This document shows positions 42,509 to 49,354 of a stretch of DNA of 49,354 nt, one piece after another. The position numbers and the translations under genes are program-made. The notes under the pieces were generated by a model, which was not told the origin of the DNA, did no database searches, and was given only the letters and a program-made list of their open reading frames with translations. Each line of letters starts with the position of its first letter. The first letter of the stretch is position 1. The DNA comes from Helochares maculicollis (lineage: Eukaryota > Arthropoda > Insecta > Coleoptera > Hydrophilidae), in the NCBI GenBank assembly GCA_033557835.1, contig JAWQRO010000201.1:1-49354 (forward strand), in the 5' to 3' direction.

Positions 42509-43766
42509 ATGAAAATGAATAGTCCCGAGACTATTATCCTTAAAATCGAGGACTATTCGGACGTGCAAATCAAAATTGAAACGCATGACCACTGTTGCCA
42601 GGAGGAGAAACTAATTGTACCTGAAGACTTGGTCAAAACTGAGCTGATTGTGGAGAATTGTCGGTATGCAGATGAAGACGATGATTCTGTGTAAGTTGTT
42701 TTGGCTATTTCAGTGTATTGCAATCTATTTGGCTGCTCCTTTAGGCGCCTACAGTTTTTGCATTCGTTTATTTGCTTAGCAATCCAGAAGAGAATGACTC
42801 GGAAATGCTGGATAACTTGGAATTTCCTGATTTAGAAACAGAGTACTCCAACGATGAGAATGAGGAAGAGAGCCGCCCTCATTCCCCTGTGATCACAAGA
42901 AATGAATACCTGGACAAAATTCTGCAAGAGGTGACGGAAGGGAAAAAGAAGTTTGTTTGCTATATTTGTAGAAAATCATTCCGCAGGCGGTACCGGCTCT
43001 TAGATCACTTCCGAACGCATTCGGATGAGAAGCCTTTCGCTTGCCAGGAGTGCGGCAGGAAATTCAGCAGTAAATCTTTGATGCAAAAACACGAAGTAGT
43101 GCACCAAATCAACAAGCAGTTCATTTGCGAAATTTGCGCCAAGAATTTCACTCGCAAAGAACATCTGAATCGACATTTAAAGCAACATTCAGGTGGTATG
43201 TCCAATTGCAGCATACCTTAGCTTCATTTAGCCTTACTAGCAGTTTTGTTTTAGAACTAAAAAAGGTTCCTTGTCCGGAATGCGGTCAACTTTTCACCAC
43301 AAAGGCTCACGTTAAATATCACATGCTTAAACATAACAGTAAGGACTACATGCGCGCTGTGTGGCTTTGTCCCATTTGCAACATCAAATTTGCAGTTCCT
43401 TCCCAGCTGAAGTATCACATGAGATCGCATACAGGAGAGAAGCCGCATGTTTGCACTGAATGTGGTAAATCGTACTCACGAAGTCAGCATTTAAAAACAC
43501 ACATGCTAACACATTCAGGTGGGTATTGTCACTTTTTAGTTTAATTCGCATTAACTTTCGACATTTTATTGATTACACTTTTCTTTTCAGGCGTGCGACC
43601 CTACAAGTGTGAGGTTTGTTTCCGAGGTTTTACGGAGGCGGGCAAGTTAAAAAAACACGCTCGTACTCACACTGGCGAGAAGCCCTACGAATGCTCCAAG
43701 TGTGGGAAGGCTTTTGCGACGAGCTACAACTGCAAAATCCACACAAAAATTCATGATCGGCAATAA
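42509..43766 (+). CDS. C2H2 zinc-finger protein, eight fingers
   Basis: Probable nuclear DNA-binding transcription factor. Exons 42509-42690, 42780-43195, 43255-43518 and 43591-43766 give 345 residues. An acidic N-terminus (IILKIEDYSDVQIKIE, MLDNLEFPDLETEYSNDENEEE) precedes eight C2H2 fingers, beginning FVCYICRKSF, FACQECGRKF, FICEICAKNF, VPCPECGQLF, WLCPICNIKF, HVCTECGKSY, YKCEVCFRGF and YECSKCGKAF. Most are linked by TGEKP-like linkers. Introns fall inside the linkers (HSG|E, HSG|V). I chose the GTATGT donor at 43196 over the weaker GTGGTA at 43193 because it keeps the HSGE linker. There is no ZAD, BTB or KRAB domain. The start is the first ATG in frame (42509); a second ATG follows two codons on. 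AATAAA is at 43842. Orthology is not assignable by eye. Confidence 0.88.
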
Positions 43767-43859
43767 TGTGATACGTAATTAACAAAATTGTATTATTTTT
43801 ATAAATATTATCATTTGTTAGTCACCGCTTTCTATGTAAATAATAAAAATTATATAATA

Positions 43860-45169
43860 CATGGCTCCTCAGTTTGCCACAAGAGCAGCGATTCTAATCT
43901 TAAATCGAATGTGCTAATGAGAGGGAACAGTGATATTTGTTCCGACAAAATGCAGTTGTTCACTTTACATTCGGACCCGAAATGGATGTCCAATAAATGG
44001 ATTTATTGGTATAGTAGTATTCTGGTATAGATCATACGATGCAGTTGTTCATTTAAGAGTCAGTTCATCAAACATTTTAGAAAATCTGGCGATAAAAAGA
44101 ATCAAATGACATGTATTACATACAAAGAGGGATATATTTAACTAATGAAATTTGTAGTATTATCACAATACTTTAGTTAAGCTACGTAAATTCATAAAAT
44201 GACTATACAAATTCACTATAAGGCTGGGAGTGAGACAATCATGACTTTAGATCAGGATATGTTTTTCCACCATCAAAAAGTATATCATCTCAGAATGACA
44301 TGAAATTTAAAATTCTTACATTTCCTTTGATATCAATACAAAAAAAATCTTCAGGCCAGACTATCAAAATAACATTGTTGTAAGAGGATTGTTTTCAGGT
44401 AATATATTATTTATACATATAAGCCAAAAGCAATATTGGTGTTCCAGTAATGCCTCAATTCTAAAAATCAATCAATTAGATTGGCTTACTCGAGAGAAAA
44501 TCAGAGATTATAATTAATATACTAAGGGGTAGCAAAAGTATATAAGTTAGGTTTAATTGCATGTTCTGTTAAGTTAGTGGCGAAAAACCTTCGTGTAACA
44601 ACACCAAGAAAAAGTTTCACAATTCTTACAAATGTAATTATAAAACAGAATAAAAATATAAGGCGGCAACAACTTATGATGTTTGAATTTTTAAGTGTTT
44701 ATTTTTTAAAAGTATTCTAAATATGCAAACGTACAAGATAATCTTCGTACTTCGTTATCTTTAAGTTTTTAACAACAAAATTACATCAACATGCAAACAA
44801 TTTGTAGTCCAATTGATTCCAAAAGACTTTAAATTTTCTACATTTTCGTTTGTTTATGCAAAAAATTCAAACTAGTCTGCGATATTTAATTATTTGACTA
44901 TGATTGGGCTAAACCCTGAACTTCTTCGTGATTACTTCCCTTTACTATAGCGAATATAAAATCGTAGGTATAGGAATTTGTGAAAAGGAAACTACTGAAT
45001 TATTCTTAAGTATAGGCAACCAAACTCACGATAAGCAGCAAATAATGTCATTTAACATCAACTAACATCATGTTAGAATACAAACCTAACCTCACTAAAC
45101 AATGTTCACTTTGGTTCACTTTATCCGTTCTAAAGATCAACCAAAGTGACTTTTTAATTTTTTTCGGAA
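43860..45169. other. Intergenic stretch between zinc-finger and primase genes
   Basis: AT-rich, no credible ORF. The primase promoter lies near 45060-45165, around tacaaacctaacctcacta. Confidence 0.45.
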
Positions 45170-46451
45170 ATGTCTAAGCCAGAGTTCAAAGAAGAAAATT
45201 TTAATGACCTCCTGGACTTGTATTACAAAAGGCTCTTCCCATTCGCCCAAGTTTACCGATGGCTCAGCTATGGTATAATAAATAATTGTTTTGTTTAGAA
45301 CTGAGTGTTACATATCCCAATGTTTAGGTAACAAACACTACTTCTCCTTTCGTGAAATAAGTCTCACCCTCCCAGACGATATTTACATTCGATACCGGTC
45401 TTACGACAAACAGCGAGATTTCATAGCGGAAATCCAAAAGCGAAAACCGATCAAAATGGATATAGGATGTGTATATAGAGTCAAGCCGAAGGATCGTTCT
45501 AAATCAGTAAGCTTGGTGCCATCTGAAAAAGAACTAGTGTTCGATATTGATTTAACAGATTATGATTCAGTAAGGACCTGTTGTCAGAGAACAGACGTTT
45601 GTCAAAAGTGCTGGAAATACATATCAATCGCCTGCAAAATCTTAGAAGTTGCCTTGAAAGAAGCATTTGGCTTCCAGCATTTACTGTATGTTTATTCTGG
45701 AAGGAGAGGTATTCACCTATGGGTTTGCGATGAGCTCGTTAGGAAACTAGACAAATCTGGGCGAGAGGCCATAGTGGGCTACCTAAACGTTATCACTAGC
45801 AAAAACGTTCATATTGATGACACTCAAATCAATTGCTACATCGGATACAGCCTTAAGATAATCGATCAGTATTTTTTTCAAACTGCGATTATAGAACAAG
45901 ACATCCTAGGTGACGATAAACGAATATCTAATTTCTTAAATCTTATTTGCAATGATTTCGTTCGTAAGAGCTTAGAAAAAACATTGAGGGACGGAAACAC
46001 GTCCACCGAACGTTGGGTAAAATTCACGAATCAATTTGAATATATGCAAAAACGAGGTCAGATTCCACCTAAAATGAAATATTTGATTGAAGAAATCAAA
46101 TTGTATTTTATGTACCCTCGATTTGATATTCACGTCAGTCTCGATGTAACCCATTTGTTGAAAGCACCTTTCTGTGTGCATCCATCAACAGGGAAAATAT
46201 GCATTCCATTTTCAATAGAAGATATTGATAAATTCGATCCCAGTAAAGTTCCGACACTAAAGGAACTAATTGATGAAATTAAGGCTTATGATGCGAAAAC
46301 TTCACAGTCAGAGCAACAAAGCTGCACAGGCCCTATGGTGATGAGAGATTACAAGAAAACGAAATTGATTAGAGGTGTGTATATATTCGAAGCATTTTTA
46401 AGAGGACTGGATTTGGAACCTAAGGATAATCCAAAAAGTCTTGAGTGGTAA
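45170..46451 (+). CDS. PRIM1: DNA primase small (catalytic) subunit
   Basis: PRIM1 makes the RNA primer in the DNA polymerase alpha-primase complex. Exon 1 is 45170-45272 and exon 2 is 45328-46451, with a 55 nt GT-AG intron. The 408 residues compare with 420 in human. Exon 1 provides LYYKRLFPFAQVYRWLSYG, in line with the family's N-terminal YYRRLFP-x-YRWL block. In exon 2, ELVFDIDLTDYD carries the catalytic DxD aspartates, and CCQRTDVCQKCW is the zinc-binding motif. VYSGRRGIHLWVCDE holds the conserved SGRRG-H motif, and PRFDIHVSLDVTHLLKAPFCVHPSTGKI includes the third acidic residue and the nucleotide-binding loop. DPSKVPTL and RDYKKTKL follow near the end. AATAAA is at 46504-46509. Confidence 0.96.
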
Positions 46452-46639
46452 ATGTGATGCTTAGCTTAGACTAATTTTTATATTTTTCAAGTAAACTACT
46501 TTCAATAAAGACTATTCGTTCATACTTTGAACTAGCTTACTTAACCTCTAACACTTTTCGCCCAAATAATGTTGTCTGTGGAGGAACGGTAGTTTTAGTA
46601 AAAGAAAATTTTAAACATTATGAAGGCCTTTATGTGATC

Positions 46640-47830
46640 CAACCAACATTAACAAATAAGTAGACTATCAAGAAGTACTTCTGGAATGAGCTTGGTAATT
46701 GTATCTCTGCAATCAAGTATAAACAGGGAAGGTGAAAAGTGAAATGTGGATATTGAACAGGCAGCTGCGAACCTTCTAGCATAAAAATGATAAAGAAAGG
46801 TTAAGGAAATAATTATCCATGAGAAATATGCGAACCTATATTACAAAAGTGGAGAGCTAGAAAAATTTCGCAATGAACTAAATAGTAAGAATGCTCTGAA
46901 TAAACTGACACAAAAGCTGAGAAGAGTAATTAAAAAAACTTAAAAATCAGACTTTCTGCTTTTGTGCAAATCAATCAACAGTTGGAGAGCAATTAAATTC
47001 TAAATGAATTAATACTTTCTCTCTGAAAAACTGATGGTACTTAAAGAAGAAAATATAGAGAAAGCTGAGCTTTTTGTGAAATATTTAGAAAATATCTTTC
47101 AGACAAACATTTGTAAAGAAAAACGCTGAGAAAACAATATATAAAGAAGTCAAACTTACAGACAGATCATGCGAGAAATAAAAGGCAACACCAATCTAAA
47201 AGAAGTGTGCTATGATCTAACCGTAGGTTTTCATATTTTTAATAGAATGCTACTGTCAGAATTATCAATTGATATATGTACAAAACATTGAAAATAACTG
47301 AAGTAATCATGATCTGCAAAAGTATATAACTGAATCAACCTAATGTCTTTATTATCCCCTATATCTAAACTCTTTAAAAACTATATCTTTAAAGGCTAAA
47401 TCTAATTATTAAGAATAGGATAGATGCATAGAATCGACAATATAGTTGAAAAGGCCTTCGTGGTAAAAGAACTATTCCTAGAGATGGCTCAGGCATTCGA
47501 TAGCTAGTGGTATGCCACAGGGCAGTATCTTCGGCCCTGTATTGTATATTTTATACATATATGATCATCCAGGAGCAGATGCAGAAAATATGTGTATTTA
47601 GTAATGCTGATTATAGATTTTATGATACAACTCAAAACTTACAAATTACCACACACATCTGGACTACAGGAATAAGAGAATAAACAATAAAGTTAGGGGG
47701 TCTAATATTTACAAATATGAAGAACTAGGTTAATATCCTGATTTTTATAATATAACATTCCAGTAGCACTTGCAAATAATGCAAAATATCTAGTCAATTT
47801 GAAGGCTAAAATGAAATAAAGCATGTCAAA
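46640..47830 (+). mobile_element. Jockey-type LINE reverse-transcriptase remnant
   Basis: The clearest part is 47445-47640. LEMAQAFDS corresponds to the L-D-x-x-x-A-F-D motif. VSGMPQGSIFGPVLYILYIYD corresponds to the G-V-P-Q-G-S-x-L-G-P-x-L-Y block. FSNADYRFYDTT is a decayed F-A-D-D-T active site. Upstream, at 46960-47230, frames include fragments that could be the preceding fingers region. There are multiple stops and frame changes. The start boundary is uncertain. Confidence 0.65.
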
Positions 47831-48959
47831 GAAAGAAGGAAAGAACTCTAAATTATATACAATAAAAATTAATGCTTTATACTATGCAAAGATCAAAATT
47901 ATCAATTAACTTTTAGTCTACAAGCAATTTTGCGAAACATTCTGAACATAATGCCTACAATTGTGTAGATATGCAACTCGATTTTATATTGAGATATTGA
48001 CGACTATATTCTTCATGGAGATGTAGAAAAATTTTGTGTCATGAAGATTATATCCGTCATGCGTAAAAGTTTGTTGTAATTTGATATTTAAATTGTAACT
48101 CTGATAAATACTAAATAAAATTCGTAAAGTTTAATATAAATAAAATGTTTAGGGGTCAAAACGAAATGAAAAAAAAAGTATATATTATAAATAATTTGAG
48201 TTGAAATTATAATTTCCTGAGAGCTAACTCGTAAGCAATGCATTAACACTTAATCTATGATTATCCCGATTTTCATTTTGATGTGTCTCACTTCTTTGTT
48301 TATTTGATATCTCAAAGCAACGTAAAGTGCAATCTAAGTATTTCAAGTACCTAATGATCATAAAGTTATCCAGAAAAGTTTAGTAAACCACCATTTTTTT
48401 ATTCTTAGCATATTTTATCCCAAAAATGGGTAATTCCTCCATTGTGATGGCATTTTCGAACATGTCATAAAGTGAAAATGGTTACATATATTTTTGGCTT
48501 TTGAGGATGTTAGCGATGAAAACATCCAATCTGATAGTAAAACCAAATGTATGGAAAAGTAGACGCGGCATAAGAAAACCATTTCAATTTTTTGGTAACC
48601 ATGGTCAAGATGAAATTGTACTGTACGAGGCAGATTGCGATTAAAATCTTCATTTTATATAGAAAAATATTTAGACTATCATCAAAATGAAAACCCAATC
48701 AAGAATGAGAAAATAGTATTCAAGAACTAATAATTAATTTCAATGTTTTATCGCGATGTTGATTTTGCTAGGTATTTTAAAGAAGTCGACACTACATATT
48801 TATGTTTCGAAAAGGGAAAGCATTAGCACACCCTTCTTTGGCAAAATTTTCACTGTGGACCGATTTTTACTAGTAGTGCAAATTCTTACATTTTGAAAAT
48901 ACCAAACAACACAGTAGTATGCCATCGAAAAAGCTTTATAAAATAAAGCAGTTTTGGAA
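47831..48959. other. AT-rich gene-free stretch
   Basis: No intact ORF. From about 48480 plus-strand frames could belong to the piggyBac-like remnant (EDVSDENIQSDSKTK), but similarity is too weak to call. Confidence 0.35.
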
Positions 48960-49085
48960 TATATGGTAAATTAATGTAAATCTTTGTACTCTTTGTACTC
49001 CAAGAATAGATATCTGCATTGATGAATCATTGCTAATGTGGAAAGAGTCGTCTGGGATTAAATTTTTCGTCTTTTGCTAGAGTAA
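48960..49085 (+). mobile_element. PiggyBac-like transposase fragment
   Basis: Translation across one frame change gives YTPRIDICIDESLLMWKESSGIKFFVF (shown here as TPRIDICIDESLLMWK then IKFFVF). It matches the piggyBac motif with the catalytic Asp in D-E-S-L-x-x-W-K. No ends or second catalytic Asp were found with confidence. Confidence 0.5.
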
Positions 49086-49100
49086 ATTGTATTATACCTG

Positions 49101-49121
49101 GAATATATATATATATATATA
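49101..49121. repeat. (AT)n microsatellite at mariner insertion site
   Basis: About ten AT units whose last TA is the likely target site of the adjacent mariner. Confidence 0.85.
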
Positions 49122-49354
49122 CGAGGGTTGTCTGAAAAGTTTCCGACCTAACAATAAAACAAGTAGTTTTTTTTCAAATTCATTTTTATTTTTCTATATC
49201 ATCTCCTTTTACATCTATACACTTTTCCCAGCGATGCTCTCACCTCTCCAACCCGTCCAAATAATACTTAGCGTCCTTCTCCATAAAAAAGTTATTAACA
49301 AACGTAATTGCATCCGCATTACATGAAAATCTCTGTCCTCCGAGCGCAACTTTT
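49122..49354 (-). mobile_element. Mariner, 3' end only (cut by window edge)
   Basis: It starts with the terminal inverted repeat cgagggttgtctgaaaagtt immediately after TA. The minus strand then reads the C-terminus of a mariner transposase: GGQRFSCNADAITFVNNFF, YYLDGLER, a stop, HRWEKCIDVKGDDIEK and the natural stop. The W-x-K-C-x-x-x-x-G-D-x-x-E-K ending is diagnostic. The in-frame stop before HRW suggests it is inactive. It is a different subfamily from the element at 28.9 kb, judging by the end sequence. Confidence 0.85.

Noticed and set aside
1..49354. Telomeric repeat arrays (TTAGG or TCAGG) near the telomere-gene candidates
   Set aside because: I looked for runs of either and saw none.
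1..49354. tRNA, rRNA, CRISPR or bacterial operon features
   Set aside because: None seen; gene structure is eukaryotic throughout.

Overview
This window looks like a piece of an AT-rich arthropod nuclear genome, most likely an insect and perhaps a beetle. The evidence is spliced genes with many short GT-AG introns of about 54-75 nt, a clip-type serine protease homologue, and a dense mix of mariner, hAT, piggyBac-like, RTE-type and Jockey/CR1-type remnants. The beetle assignment is a guess from intron size and repeat style. I see no bacterial operons, CRISPR, tRNA or rRNA.

Layout. 0-3 kb: a (TG)n tract, a dispersed repeat, and the 5' two thirds of DPH2 (minus; its 3' exons lie outside the window). 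3-8 kb: COA7 (plus, with a dead mariner in its intron) runs tail-to-tail into an unrecognised Cys-rich gene (minus). 8.4-10.5 kb: a TEN1-like OB-fold gene and a RAP1-Myb-like gene face each other, followed by a very small gene with overlapping ORFs. 11.5-12.7 kb: a secreted serine protease homologue with Gly in place of the catalytic Ser. 13-16 kb: repeats and LINE debris. 16.2-23 kb: an unrecognised single-pass membrane protein and RMND1, whose 4.4 kb intron holds an hAT remnant. 23.2-26.1 kb: an RTE-type LINE. 26.2-33.9 kb: VPS33A in two exons, split by a 5.8 kb intron that carries a TIR-bounded mariner and one copy of an inverted dispersed repeat. 34-38 kb: mitoribosomal mS38 (AURKAIP1) and ubiquilin. 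38-42 kb: LINE remnants. 42.5-43.8 kb: an eight-finger C2H2 gene. 45.2-46.5 kb: DNA primase small subunit. 47-49.4 kb: Jockey-like and piggyBac-like scraps, and a mariner cut by the window edge.

Most genes are unrelated housekeeping loci: translation (DPH2), mitochondria (COA7, RMND1, mS38), HOPS/lysosome traffic (VPS33A), proteostasis (ubiquilin) and replication (PRIM1). The non-housekeeping point of interest is the adjacency of two candidate telomere proteins, TEN1-like and RAP1-Myb-like, at 8.4-9.9 kb. For the spliced genes I derived exon boundaries by hand from reading frame, GT/AG sites and family conservation. Every complete model given here closes to a whole number of codons.
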